A stretch of 64,000 nucleotides of DNA, taken from positions 13,291,001 through 13,355,000 of the forward strand of contig OX335652.1 of the NCBI GenBank assembly GCA_946894095.1, read 5' to 3'. Each line of letters opens with the position of its first letter. The stretch's first letter is position 1. The position numbers and the translations under genes were made by a program. The stretch is from Incurvaria masculella. Lineage: Eukaryota > Arthropoda > Insecta > Lepidoptera > Incurvariidae. This document shows positions 1 through 10,150 of the stretch, piece by piece. Under the pieces are notes generated by a model. The model was not told the DNA's origin. It searched no databases and was given only the letters and a program-made list of their open reading frames with translations.

Positions 1-170
1 CGACGTATTTACGGAAACGTTGAGTAAGCTGTCAAATCAAGCTCGGACTCGCAAACGTTAGTTTGCTTAACGCCCGCTGCGCGCGCTCTTCAATTTCTCC
101 ATACATTTGAAGACGCCAGTCGATCGGTTTGCCGTAACGCCAATTTAGGTGACAACTGAGACTACCGGCT
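1..170 (-). mobile_element. MITE family C, partial copy cut by window edge
   Basis: This is the right-hand part of an inverted-repeat element seen about seven times in the window. The terminal block around 140-165 reads gccgtaacgccaatttaggt followed by gacaactgagactac, which is the reverse of the start of the next copy. It lies head to head with the copy at 173-495, separated by only a few bases. Its left part is outside the window. No coding capacity is seen. Confidence 0.75.
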
Positions 171-172
171 AC

Positions 173-495
173 TGTAGTCCCAGTTGTCCTAAATTGGCGT
201 CTACGGCAAACCGGATCGACTAGCGTTTTCAAATGTATGGAGGAATTTAAGAACGCGCGCAGTGGGCGTTAAGCGAACTGACATTTGCGAGTCCGAGTTT
301 GATTTGACAGCTTACTCACCGTTTACGCCGACTCCGCGTTTACATACAAATCGAAAGTCCAAGTTAGACTTTGACAGATTGGAGAATTAAAACCACAGAA
401 TATTTAGTAAACACTTGTATGGATTTTGACGTTTTTACGTAACTTCGAAGTTCCGTAAACGCTAATTTAGGTGACAACTGGGACTAGGAGCTCAG
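173..495 (+). mobile_element. MITE family C, near full-length copy
   Basis: The element of about 323 bp opens tagtcccagttgtcctaaat and ends with the inverted form, aatttaggtgacaactggga then ctaggagctcag. The interior holds the family landmarks: a block near aatgtatggag, then gcgcagtgggcgttaagcga, then cgacgccgactccgcgttt-like sequence, then a segment rich in aaaccacagaatatt. There is no coding frame. Copies at 23673, 24509, 29328, 34770 and 36244 belong to the same family. Confidence 0.8.
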
Positions 496-1550
496 AGCAG
501 TAGACGTGTAATGCAAGGGTCGCACGTTCGATGAACTTCAGATAATGTCCAGATCCAGAGTTATTTTCAAAATCTGATTACAATGCTACAATGTAGATGC
601 AGGACCCGCGCCGTTGTGGAGCCTCTCTGTGAACGAATTGTCGATATATTGCAATGTTTACTTTTGAAATTATGTAACTATACGAATGGGCGGATAGGTT
701 TCCCACCGCATCGAAAAGGCAAAATCGTAATCCTCCAATGAATCGTGAAAGTTAGGGGCAACAGAGGTTATTAAATTAAAAGAAGGAACATTTTTTTAAG
801 ATTTTTTTTTATTTTATTAAGATGCATTTTAATGATTTTTTAAGAAGATAAGTAAAAAAATTTCCATAGAGAGAACCTGAATTCGATCAAGAAAGTCTAT
901 AATACCCGGAAAGAAAACATTTCGAAGCTGCTCGTAAACAAATATCTTCACGCACACATTCCGATAATATTTATTGCCACCAACATTTCAGGCACGAATT
1001 CCATGTTTCAATTACGCGAAACGAAACGAAATAAATATTGAAATGCACACCGAATACACGTAAAATGTTAACAAGTGTACAAATTATTCAAAGTGAAACT
1101 GGTCGTATGGCTGCGGACGTCGCGTGCTGCCATGCGCAACTTCGCTACATTATTGCTTCCAGTATTGCGTACACACGTGCCTCGTGTAAACACACCATGC
1201 CGTATTTCCAGACAGGAATCGTGAAATATTCCAACGGAATGTCTAAATAAATAAATTCAAAGTTCTCTAAAATAACGCCGCCGCGCCGTTGAGAAAAAGG
1301 TGATCAGAAGCCTAAGTCCGCTAATAGATAAATCCACGTATAGCACTTATCAAATAACCCCGGAATCACACAACATTGTACCAAACCACTACAGCTGCAT
1401 CACGCCCTCATAACGCTAACGCTCGATAGTGGAGTTATCTATTAGCGAACTTACTTCAGCTTTGACGCGAACAATCACACTTTTTTTATAGTGATTACAC
1501 TACAATAAAAAATGCGAGAAGTGACGTGGGACACCCGGTACTATATTATG
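496..1550. other. Unannotated AT-rich unique sequence
   Basis: I see no repeat landmark or recognisable protein here. A 70-codon open frame at 1038-1250 has no domain and no supporting splice context, and I treat it as chance. The stretch around 770-850 is strongly A/T rich. Confidence 0.5.
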
Positions 1551-1830
1551 TACTAGCTGAGGTACCCGGCTCCGCTCCGGTAAATGTAGTTTTGAACTGA
1601 TGTCGGGCTGAATTATTTCCTGAATGTTATATGAGTTGCCCATACACATTTTCGTCCCCTATTTTAATTCATTTTCGCCACAAAAGGTAGCCTATGTCCT
1701 CCTCCAAGTTTCAGACTATATCTAAACCAAAAGTCATGACATTGGTTCAGCGATTTAGGCGTAAAAATGCACCAGACAGACAGAGTTACTTTCGCATTTA
1801 TAATATGAATATGGATTACTTAAAAAAAAA
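1551..1830 (+). repeat. Common arthropod interspersed repeat (CAGACAGACAGAGTTAC tail)
   Basis: The repeat opens actagctgaggtacccggct and runs through ttggttcagcgatttaggcg to cagacagacagagttacttt and cgcatttataatatgaatat. This order of blocks is very common in insect genomes, usually as the 3' region of retroelement-derived repeats. The exact clade cannot be set by eye. Related pieces are at 34127-34351 and 50356-50510. Confidence 0.65.
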
Positions 1831-2737
1831 CACTTCAAAGTCGGACGAAATATCATTTCATAAGCGCCAGTCGTCAAGTTAAACACAAGATAATGTTTAA
1901 AGCGCTAGATGCCTATGTTGCAGAGCGCTTCGTTGGCATTTCGGTCCAAACGCATTCTTTTTCTTCACGAAGAAAAAGACAAGCGAAGACAGATACAGGT
2001 AACCGTGTGATCGTTTTGGTCAAAAATATGGGTTGACGTGTCTGTGACAGCAGAAGTGTCGGTCGGACAGTTTTTCCCGTGTACCTCCTATCTGCCAAAC
2101 GCGCGATAAGAAGCATTGTTCATATAGTTCCGACGACATCATCACGGGTTGCTCCTGAGCACCGATATTCGATCTCAGGGTAGGCAACGTCTCCGAGGCC
2201 CTACAGGGCGACTCACGGCGCGAGCAGACAACGCCCACGACACCTTACAATAGCAACGCCATTGGCATTGAATCCATTGTTTTTGTTCCATATACGCCTG
2301 CCATATCGCTCCATGTACACCTCTATTGTAACACGCCTGGAACCGAAAGCATAATGATGTGATAAAAGCTAATAAACAACGACGAACATTATCTAGCCAG
2401 CCTCACGCTGTCGCGGTGATTACGACTCGTGTATTCATTAAATAACGATTATTATAAGGCCGCCTCCGCCTCCACTGCCGGTGATTCTCGGAGCAAAATG
2501 TAATCGTTAAATGCAGCCAGTAGGTGCAGCGAATGCGCTTACACTCCGAGCTATTGTGAGGCCGTCTCGCTTTCTACGGCGAATGCAAGGTGAGCAAATG
2601 ACGCAAACCAACCAAAAAAAAATGTTTTATGAAAAAACGCACTCCATACCATATTTCGTATGGAAGTTGCGAAATCCGTAAATTGTATTTAGCGTCCGGA
2701 TATTTTTCAGGCGGCGTTAAATTTGAAATCTTTCATC
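1831..2737. other. Unannotated unique sequence
   Basis: No gene or repeat family is recognised. Short open frames on both strands lack domains and codon bias. The stretch moves from mixed composition at 1900-2600 to AT-rich sequence before the inverted-repeat element that follows. Confidence 0.45.
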
Positions 2738-3176
2738 TGTAAGCCGACTGAGCCCTTCAGGTACTTGTAAGACAAACTTTTTAAAATTAAAAAATTATAT
2801 AAAAATAAATAATTAAAAACAAAAAAAACATGGTTTTTACCTTTTATTTTTAATTTTGTAGAACTCAACACCAACAAATCACTCCAGGTACTTAAACTGA
2901 GCTGGAGGAATTTTTCTATTTAGTTTAGTATAGTCTTAGTAACTTGCTGGATTTTATTTTGTTGAGGGATTACTTTGTTTTGTTTACAGGGTATGTATAT
3001 TAATGAAATATGTAATGAATACCTTAAAACATGAAATTGCGCTCACAACTACTGTCCTAGGGACTCTACAGAAATGAATGTTTTTAAAAACATCTTTAAA
3101 CTCGTAAAGATGTAAACAATACCTTACAAGTTCAAGCATTACTTAAAAGTATACTGGAAGGTCAGCCGACTTACAG
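2738..3176. mobile_element. AT-rich inverted-repeat element, unclassified
   Basis: The left arm contains ctgtaagccgactgagccct near 2738 and the right arm contains its inverse, gtcagccgacttacag near 3160. Inside the arms both sides continue with related ctt..caggtacttgtaag-type sequence. Weaker inverted similarity reaches outward (ccggatattt at about 2696 against atccggaaat at about 3190), so the true ends may lie near 2640 and 3240. The interior is AT-rich and non-coding. No clear target duplication was found. Confidence 0.5.
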
Positions 3177-3302
3177 TTTTTGTTAAGTCTATCCGGAAAT
3201 CTGTAAATGTATATGCTTTCGGACAAATATCCATAAAAAAGTTTCCTAGGGAACACGTAAGATTACTGATTTGACAATTTTCTGCGACATATATTAATTT
3301 TT

Positions 3303-3353
3303 TGCGTTCCCTTGGCGCGAGTATATATATATACCCGCGCCAAGGGAACGCAA
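3303..3353. repeat. Perfect hairpin, 17-bp arms with TA-rich loop
   Basis: The arms tgcgttcccttggcgcg and cgcgccaagggaacgca are exact inverse complements. The short loop between them contains tatatatata. It could be a tiny foldback element or a cruciform-prone site. Confidence 0.8.
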
Positions 3354-4688
3354 TGACTGCTCAATTTTGGCTGAACTCGATTCCGAATAGGAACTCTCAT
3401 TACGTGGTATGCCTTTGATGCAAATCGCACGCGTTTTTGATGCGACATGGACGCCGCCGCCTGTAGCGCTCGGTTCGCAGTCAAAAGCCCACCCCCCATC
3501 CGCCTCGCAAATCTACGGTCGACAAACAAGTAGCGAACTGATTGAAGAATCGATTTCCTTCGAGTGCGACACCAATGGGGCGCCTCCTCCAAACGAAATC
3601 ACGTTGACATGCTCCGGAATAACGAGGTATACTTTCTCGGAAGGTACAGCGAGGCGAGGATTCTAATTTGAACGCAAAATTACATTTTCTATTGTTCTGC
3701 AAACCTAATGAAATTCAGGCCCGTTTTTCCCTCGGGCGGCGGGCGTATTTTGTGTGCGGAACAATCGAGACACACTCCAATAAATTGCCTTTCACCTTTC
3801 CGAGTTGCTTTGTCTCGTAAAAGTTAAAAGGAGGGACCGAGCCCGAAGCGGTGGGCGAGATGGCCAGCGGAGGTCGCCGACCGCGGCCCGGCTCCGGCGG
3901 CGGCTGTGCGCCCAAACCTTTTACAACCAAGTCGCGGCGCACGCTCTACGCATCGAAACGCAAATTATACGAAATCATTTGCATAGATCATTTCCAAGTC
4001 CCCGCGTTTCCGCCACGATCCGGTTTCGAGCACGTTTCCATCTACCATAACGCCGCTTCCTCGCAGTGGTAGGGTGTGAGTGACGATAGAGCGCCATATG
4101 GCAGGCTCAGGGTATCCTTCTTCCGCTTCCTCTGCAGACACACATGTTTTCATAGATACTCTACAGCAGAGTTTCCTAACCTTTTTGTAGGCATGGACCC
4201 CTTGCGGAATTACAAAACAATTACGGACCCCTTCTGAACTCACTCGGAAGGCATTTAAAAAAAACTACTTTGTTTATTACCACAGAAAAAGTACCAACAT
4301 TTGAATGAATTCAATTTAATAATGCATACGCATGTGAAATCGGCATGGAATTCACATAATCGCAACGATTCATAGACTAATCCTGACCAAACTGGACCGT
4401 TATTCGGATAACAAACGAAAATCTTCAATGACGCGATACGTCCCTTGGAGGATAATAAAGTTCTCTCGAATAAATCGTCAATACTACCTATTCGTCCACG
4501 CCATTGATGTCCACGCCCACGCAAATGAACGCAACAAATAAACCCAATTACAGAGCGAGCTTCGAGTGGAGAGAGCATGGCTCGTCACGGGCGGGACGTT
4601 CCATCTGTGCATCGGGCGAGCGCCGCCATCTTGCGCGACCCGGAGTTACGAATGCCACAAATACGTCAAATCACAAAATAAGATGTGC
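3354..4688. other. Unannotated region, partly GC-rich
   Basis: No gene is recognised. A GC-rich stretch lies at about 3835-3920. At 4092-4165 a block containing cgccatatggcaggctc and ending in tttcatagatactctac has a weaker relative at 20385-20455, so it is probably a low-copy repeat. The block from 4164 that reads agcagagtttcctaaccttt resembles the start of some hAT elements, but no matching right end was found. Confidence 0.4.
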
Positions 4689-4696
4689 CATGTAGC

Positions 4697-5077
4697 TAGG
4701 GTTGCCATCTCTTAAATTTGGCAACCAGGACAAGACGTGAAAATCCCGAATTGTAGAGCCCAGAACCCGGACATGTCAACAGGATTATTTTAAACATGCA
4801 GTGTAATAAAAAAATATATAATTAATCACCATTTTATTAATTTTTAGACCTTAAAATTTAATTTTACGATTTTTTATCATCATTTTAGATAGATTTACCT
4901 AATAAAACAGAATATTATTACAGTATGTTACGAATTGTTTTACAAATCAGTAAGATACTGATAGTAAAGTCTTTAAATTTGTAAATCCGGACTACAAATG
5001 AAGCCCCGCCCGGACGCTCCCCGGATGCCCTCTAAACTAGGACAAATCCGGGGAAACCGGGACGGATAGCAACCCTA
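4697..5077. mobile_element. hAT-type MITE with exact 8-bp target duplication
   Basis: The element starts tagggttgccatc and ends gatagcaaccctac..., a 13-bp inverted repeat with one difference. It is flanked by perfect 8-bp direct repeats, catgtagc at 4689-4696 and catgtagc at 5078-5085. An 8-bp duplication with TAGGG-type ends is the hallmark of the hAT superfamily. The 381-bp interior is AT-rich with no transposase frame, so the copy is non-autonomous. The intact duplication suggests fairly recent insertion. Confidence 0.85.
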
Positions 5078-5085
5078 CATGTAGC

Positions 5086-5271
5086 GCACCTGCAATGAGA
5101 GCGTTGTCGCCAATTGTCTAACCCCTGATCTCCAGTTAACTGAAATCCGATCAGCAACTTTCGGATACATTGCTTATTTACATGGTGTAACCGAAAGGTA
5201 ACTTTGGGATGATTGTGCCTGGAGGTGGTGGAAACGGGCGTAAAAATCCAAACCCAACTCAACGTACATGT
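5086..5271. repeat. Low-copy repeat block plus unique spacer
   Basis: Sequence around 5086-5125 (cctgcaatgagagcgttgtc then gccaattgtctaac) resembles blocks at 15660-15710 and 63540-63580. The rest is unannotated. Confidence 0.35.
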
Positions 5272-5885
5272 CATTCAGTCAGTCAGTCAGCGTGTTGCGT
5301 CCACTGCTGGACATACGCCTCTCCAATTTTTCTCCAGTCCTCCCGGCCCTCAGCGGTACGGAACCACTGCTTTCCGTCGACGCACTTGATGTCGTTGTCC
5401 CACCTGGCGGGCGGTCCTCCCGCACTACGTTTTCCTGTCCACGGCCGCCAGTGTAGGACACGGTTACTCCAACGGTCGTCGTCTCTTCGGCTGGCGTGGC
5501 CAGCCCACTGCCACTTGAGCTTAGCCACCCGGTGCCAAATATCGACTACTCTGGTACGTCGGTGGATTGCCTCGTTTCGCATCATATCCCGTAGCGATAT
5601 TCCCATCATGGCTCGCTCCATTGCTCGCTAGGCAACTTTCAACTTCTGAACAACGGCGACCGTCGTTCACGTTCACACCCGTACGTCATAACCGGGAGGA
5701 CGCACTGGTCATTTTGCGGATAGTCAGACTTCAGATTGAATTTAGGCTTTCCGAAGGCATCCCAACCCCGTTGAATTCGTCTCTCGACCTCTAGTGAGAC
5801 CTTATCTACCAAGCCGCAGAATTTGGCCGAGATAAACGTACTCTTCAACCGGTTCGATCACTGCTCCATCGATAACGTAAATGCC
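5272..5885 (-). pseudogene. RTE-clade LINE, decayed 3' end of the reverse transcriptase ORF
   Basis: Read on the minus strand, 5885-5822 gives GIYVIDGAVIEPVEEYVYLG, the segment that ends the reverse transcriptase core in RTE elements. Next come a frame with RRIQRGWDAFGKPKFNLKSD and CVLPVMTYGCE (5848-5639), and then, in another frame, MERAMMGISLRDMMRNEAIH, KLKWQWAGHASRR and WRKIGEAYVQQWTQHAD (5621-5283). The order and motifs (IDG..IE.V.EYVYLG, LPVMTYG, KLKWQWAGH, EAYVQQWT) match the C-terminal region of RTE retrotransposon proteins. The 3' end has tandem TGAC units near 5275-5290, typical of short-repeat RTE tails. The copy is 5'-truncated and frameshifted around 5640, so it is dead. The endonuclease and most of the RT domain are missing. 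Confidence 0.85.
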
Positions 5886-6857
5886 ACACGCAAACACAGT
5901 CACAGACATATTGAAAGGTTTGTATTGGTGGGAACTGACTTGGCGAACCCATTTCGGGAGAACACTTCCGCGCTGCGTTTATTGTAGGGCTGTCACGACA
6001 CACGAAACGTCAGTTTCCCACTTCCCACGACTTCCACCACATGACACGTTTCCATCATGTTCTCGTCTGAGACGAATACGCTCCGACGAGGAGGGGGCAG
6101 CGATGAGACACCATCGAATCCGGACCTCTGAGACCTTTATATCCTTCACGGGCGAGGGAGACCATCAGCACAGTAATGCTTATTTAATAAGAAGCGCGCC
6201 TACACAAGACGCAATTCACGTTCGGAATCAAACGTCCTCCCCGCCTCGCGCGATGAATAGAAATCGCTTATTTTATCAATAAGTTGGAGTGACGATAAGG
6301 ATCCGCCGCTCGCTTTATGTCAACAGCTCCCCCACCCGATAGGAGTGTTCACATCTCGGCAACCGATCGGCGGGACGGGGACGCGATCTCACGACGCCGT
6401 CGACCGACGAGTCGAGCGTCCGCGCGCGACGCGACGGACCGGCCGAGCAACACGAAGGGGCACGCCCACGCGGACTAATAAACGTGGAATACGAAGTCGC
6501 GTTTCAATCAGCTGCGTTGGCTTTCAATAAGTCTTCACGATCTGTTAAGTTTAGGTGCTTGGAAACGAGAAGAAATGTACGTATGTATCACAGCGAGCTG
6601 AATCGTTAAAAACATAGTCTGGAGCCAAATATTCAATCATAAATAGCAACCGAAAGGAGAATAATATTTAGATAAGCTTTCGAAGAGTATCCGTGGCGAC
6701 CTTTGCGATCGAATCAAGAACAAGGAAAAGTAAATGTTTCTTGGCATTCAACTTTGTATCATACCCCAAAGGAATTGATAGATGCATACAGTTAATGGCC
6801 GTCATTTTATTAAGTAAAAAAAGTGCCAGAAGTTCACCTTTTTATGAATTGTGTGCT
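5886..6857. other. Unannotated region
   Basis: A block near 5920-5960 (gtgggaactgacttggc) also occurs near 15765 next to another low-copy repeat. The rest, including a GC-rich stretch at 6350-6470, shows no gene or repeat I can name. Confidence 0.4.
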
Positions 6858-6985
6858 AAACTCAAATGGCAGTAGTCGGGCAGCAGGTGCCAACTGGCGA
6901 AGAAAAAAACAGGAAACCGCACAACTTGGCAGGGGGAGGCCTACGTCCAGCAGTGGACAGCGAAAAGCTGAAGAAGATAACAATT
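6858..6985 (+). mobile_element. RTE LINE scar (internally deleted 3' end)
   Basis: The plus strand contains aaactcaaatggcagtagtc, which reads KLKWQ then stop, followed about 70 bases later by gaggcctacgtccagcagtg, which reads EAYVQQW. These are the two hallmark segments of the RTE C-terminus, which are normally about 80 residues apart, so most of the sequence between them is lost. A gaagaagat-type tail follows. The piece is non-functional. Confidence 0.65.
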
Positions 6986-7692
6986 TGCTTTCCACCTCAG
7001 AATTAGGTTACATTTTTCAATAATCACCATTTATGACTACTCTAATGACTAATTTAAATAATCTTGTGTCTTTACGTCTCTAGACAATTGAAAAACCAAT
7101 TCTTTGACATTAAAAAGCGGGAGTGTAATTTTTTAAGGGTCAATAACATGGCACATCGGGTGCCAAAAACATAATTTCTTGGAATGACGATATCACAATA
7201 CAACCAGAAAACAAGTGGGAACACCTGGATTTGATATTTGCCGGAATTTCATCGAAGGCGTTATCGCCACTCCACAAACTTTATCAAACTCACGCAACTG
7301 CGGCGCGCACGCCGCCGCGGCGCCGTCGGCGCGTCGCCAGACAGCGCGGCGCGGCGGAGTGAGGCGCGGCGGCGGCGGTGCTAGAAAGTCGGGAGCCTTA
7401 CCTGCAACAAAGTAAAATCGTGCCTGAGTCTCGCACAGCCCATTCATCGCGGCACGCATGAGCGGCGCGCGCGCTGCCGCGGCGGCGAACGCACCGGCGG
7501 CGGAGCGACGCGGCGTCACGCGTGCTGCACTTTATTGCATACGTTTCGCGAAGCACGTATTGCGTGACGCATGGCGCACTCGCGTTCAATTTCACAATTC
7601 CCAAAGTAACCCTATCTGCACTTCACATCGAGCGCTATGTGTTGACACGCACTAGTTTGTTTGTCTAAATGTCGCCAGCTGAGCGAAAACAA
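6986..7692. other. GC-rich island (core 7290-7545) in unique sequence
   Basis: A sharp rise in C+G with many CG dinucleotides spans roughly 7290-7545 (cgcacgccgccgcggcgcc and similar), flanked by AT-rich DNA. On the minus strand the island contains a short ATG frame that runs into a consensus splice donor, CAG followed by GTAAGG at 7402/7401. This fits a first exon with upstream promoter DNA, but a chance match is possible. Details are given as a finding. I know no family with this N-terminus. Confidence 0.35.
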
Positions 7693-7720
7693 GACTAGAA
7701 CCGAGGGGTCACTCACTCAA

Positions 7721-8160
7721 GGAATCTGGTGTACAATCGTTTGGGAATCTCAAGAATCTTAGGTGGGAGTCCGAGGAATCTGGTGGGAGTCCGGAGAATC
7801 TCGGAAATCTTATGTAATCCCGAGTAATCCTAAAGAATCTGGAAATCTCAAGGAAATCATTGGGAATCCTATCAAATTCATGGAAATCTCGGGTAATCTT
7901 AGGCGGAGTCCGAAGAATCCGATGGGAGTCCGAGGAATCTGGAAATCTTATGTAATCCCGAGTAATCCTAAGGAATCTGAGAATACCAAGGAAATCATTG
8001 GGAATCCTTTCAAATTAATGGAAATCTCGAGTAATCCTGGGCGGGAGTCCGAGGAATAGGAAAATCTTGGGTAGTCTCGAGTACTCCCAGGGAGTGTAGG
8101 AATCCTAAGCGAATCATTGGCAATCCGATCAAAGTCTTTGTAATCTCAGATAATCTTGTC
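7721..8160. repeat. Degenerate decamer tandem array, left block
   Basis: About 44 consecutive 10-bp units share an AATC core at nearly constant phase, for example tatgtaatcc, cgagtaatcc, taaagaatct from 7811. A longer period of about 138 bp is visible (tatgtaatcc recurs near 7949). Translation gives repeated peptide-like strings, but these only reflect the 10-bp period. Confidence 0.85.
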
Positions 8161-8161
8161 G

Positions 8162-8732
8162 GGGTCGGACTAAACCGGTTGTATGCTTAGTCCGGTGCAA
8201 TTCTAGTACAGTACGTAAGTTTTGACAGGTTAGTTCTGAATAAGACTGTAAAGGTTTTTAAAATAAGAGTACCTTATCTCGAGTACGTGAAATATTTACT
8301 AGGTTTTTAAATATAGACTTTTATAACGGCCCAGGCAAAGAAATAATCAACTTTGACCTAATGATGGCTGAGATACTAAGGGATTTCGAAAGATCGGAGT
8401 ACCTCATCGTGAAGTTGAGTATGTCAAATATGTATTATGGCTTCAAAAATGGTATTGCATAATGCATCAGGCAAAAAAAAAACAGGGCTGACCTAATGAT
8501 CGCTGGGATAATACGGGATCTAATCTAACAATGATAGCGCGGCCGTGGGCGCGGCCGCCAGTTTGCGAAGAAATCACGCACACGTGTGCGCACGAGTGTG
8601 CGCAGCGCGCACCCCGCGTGTGCCCCACGACACAATTCCAAAACATATTCAGCCGTATTCAGAGTAAACCTGTCAAAATTTAGTACGGGATAAGCACCGG
8701 ATTAACCAAACAAAAACCGGTTTAGTCCGACC
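8162..8732. mobile_element. TIR element family D, complete copy
   Basis: The left end ggtcggactaaaccggtt is the exact inverse of the right end aaccggtttagtccgacc. The inverted similarity continues inward for roughly 90 bp (ccggtgc, ttttgacaggt on both sides). Length is about 571 bp. The interior has a GC-rich core at 8539-8632 (gcggccgtgggcgcggccgc). It is non-coding and nested inside the decamer array. Confidence 0.75.
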
Positions 8733-8780
8733 TTAATACGCGTACTAAGCGAATAGAAGGTTATCATGCGTATACTACTT

Positions 8781-9059
8781 TTTAGGGTTCCGTACCGAAA
8801 GGGTGAAAACGGAACCCTATTACTAAGCCTCAGCTGTCCGTCCGTCCGTCCGTCTGTCACAAAGCTGTTACTCATGAACCGTAATAAGTACGTAGCTGAA
8901 ATTTTCACAGAGTGAGTATTTAATTTGCCGCTATAACAACAAATAAGTAAAATTTAAAGATAATAAAAAAATACAAATAATATGATTTTTTGGTGTTAAA
9001 TCATTTACGATGGTACGGAACCCTTTGTGTGCGAGTCCGACTCGCACTTGGCCGGTTTG
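8781..9059 (+). mobile_element. TTTAGGGTTCCG repeat (family L), copy 1
   Basis: The copy starts tttagggttccgtaccgaaa, contains ccgtccgtccgtccgtctgt, then ttgccgctataacaacaaat, and ends gcgagtccgactcgcacttg then gccggttt. It is full length by comparison with thirteen other copies in the window, and non-coding. Two short foldbacks mark the family: ggttccgt/acggaacc at the left end and gtgcgagt/actcgcac at the right end. Confidence 0.9.
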
Positions 9060-9130
9060 TTTACTGTGTTTATTGTATGTATTTTGATTAAATAATTAGA
9101 TGATTGTAGGTATGTTGTGAACCGAGCTCG

Positions 9131-9770
9131 GGGCGGACTAACTTTACTACGCGTATTAAGGTCGAAGTAAACCGGTTTTTGTATGGTTAGACCGGTGCTA
9201 ATCTCATACCAAGTTTTTACAGGTTCACAGTGAATACGACTTCGAAAAAGAAGAGTACCTACCTAATCGCGAAGTTTTCTACGTGAAATATTTGCTAAGG
9301 TTTCAAATATAGCCTTTTATAATGACCCAGGCAAAAAAAAATCAACCCTGACCTAATGATGGCTGAGATTCTAAGAGATTTCGAAAGAGCGGAGTACCTC
9401 ATCTTGAAATTTAGTATGTGAAATATGTACTGTGGATTCAAAAATGGTATTGTATAATGCCTCAGGGAAAGAAAAAATCAGCGCTGATCTAAAGATCGCT
9501 GAGATAATATGGGATCTAATTTAACCGGATTCCGCCTGGGTAAATATGTCCAAAACGAATATCGCACGGCCACGGCGCGGGGGCTCCCCGCCCGCCGCGC
9601 CGCCGTTGCCGTCTCCTGCGGGCGCCGCTCGCCCCCGCCGCCCGTGCCCGCGCTGTTGCCGCCTCGCGCGGACGCCGCGCCCGTGCCGACCCCCGCCGCC
9701 GGCCGCGCCGCCCGCCTGTCTGCGATGACGTCACGGACACGTGCTGCGCGCAACGCGCAATTATAAGTCT
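9131..9770. mobile_element. TIR element family D, second copy with GC-rich core
   Basis: The left end (cggactaactttactacgcg ... agtaaaccggtttttgtatg) and the segment 9320-9525 align with 8320-8535 (cccaggcaaa, tgacctaatgatggctgaga, ggagtacctcatc, ttcaaaaatggtattg). The right part is an extreme GC-rich block at 9570-9735 instead of the right arm of copy one, so the end at 9770 is approximate. Open frames in the GC block are composition artefacts. Confidence 0.6.
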
Positions 9771-10150
9771 CTATGAATCGTTGGTGGTCACTAAGAATCT
9801 TTAGAAATCCCGAAATCATTGGAATGTACCAAAAATGTGTTGGTAGTCCTTAAAAATCCAGGTAATCTTTGGTAGTCTCTAGGAATCTTTGGTAGTCCTC
9901 AGAAATCTTACGAAATCCCAGTATATTTGAAATCTCCAAGAATCTTTGGTAGTCTTTGGAAATCTTTAGGAATCTCCAGGAATCTTTGGAAATCTTTAGG
10001 AATCTCTAAGAATCTTTGGTAGTCTTTGGAAATCTTTAGGAATCTCCAGGAATCTTTGGAAATCTTTAGGAATCTCTAAGAATCTTTGGTAGTCTTTGGA
10101 AATCTTTAGGAATCTAGAAATCCCAAGGAAATCTTGACTACTGGGAATCT
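9771..10150. repeat. Decamer tandem array, right block with 70-bp higher-order unit
   Basis: Ten-base units such as aatctttagg, aatctccagg, aatctttgga run in strict 10-bp phase. Seven of them form a 70-bp unit: the string tttggtagtctttgg begins near 9945, 10015 and 10085. This is the same array type as 7721-8160, cut off from it by nested elements. Confidence 0.88.

Noticed and set aside
4164..4690. Possible second hAT element starting agcagagtttcctaacc
   Set aside because: The left edge resembles hAT ends, but I found no inverted right edge or 8-bp duplication.
5209..5631. 140-codon plus-strand open frame
   Set aside because: It is antisense to the RTE LINE fragment, whose minus-strand translation has recognisable motifs.
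7763..8059. 98-codon open frame with repeated peptide-like strings such as VIPSNPKES
   Set aside because: The pattern follows from the 10-bp tandem array; ten bases three times give a ten-residue period in any open frame. The same applies to the minus-strand frame at 9996-10208.
9546..9819. Several proline/arginine/alanine-rich open frames
   Set aside because: They lie in an extreme GC-rich block of a transposable element and are open on both strands at once, as expected from composition.
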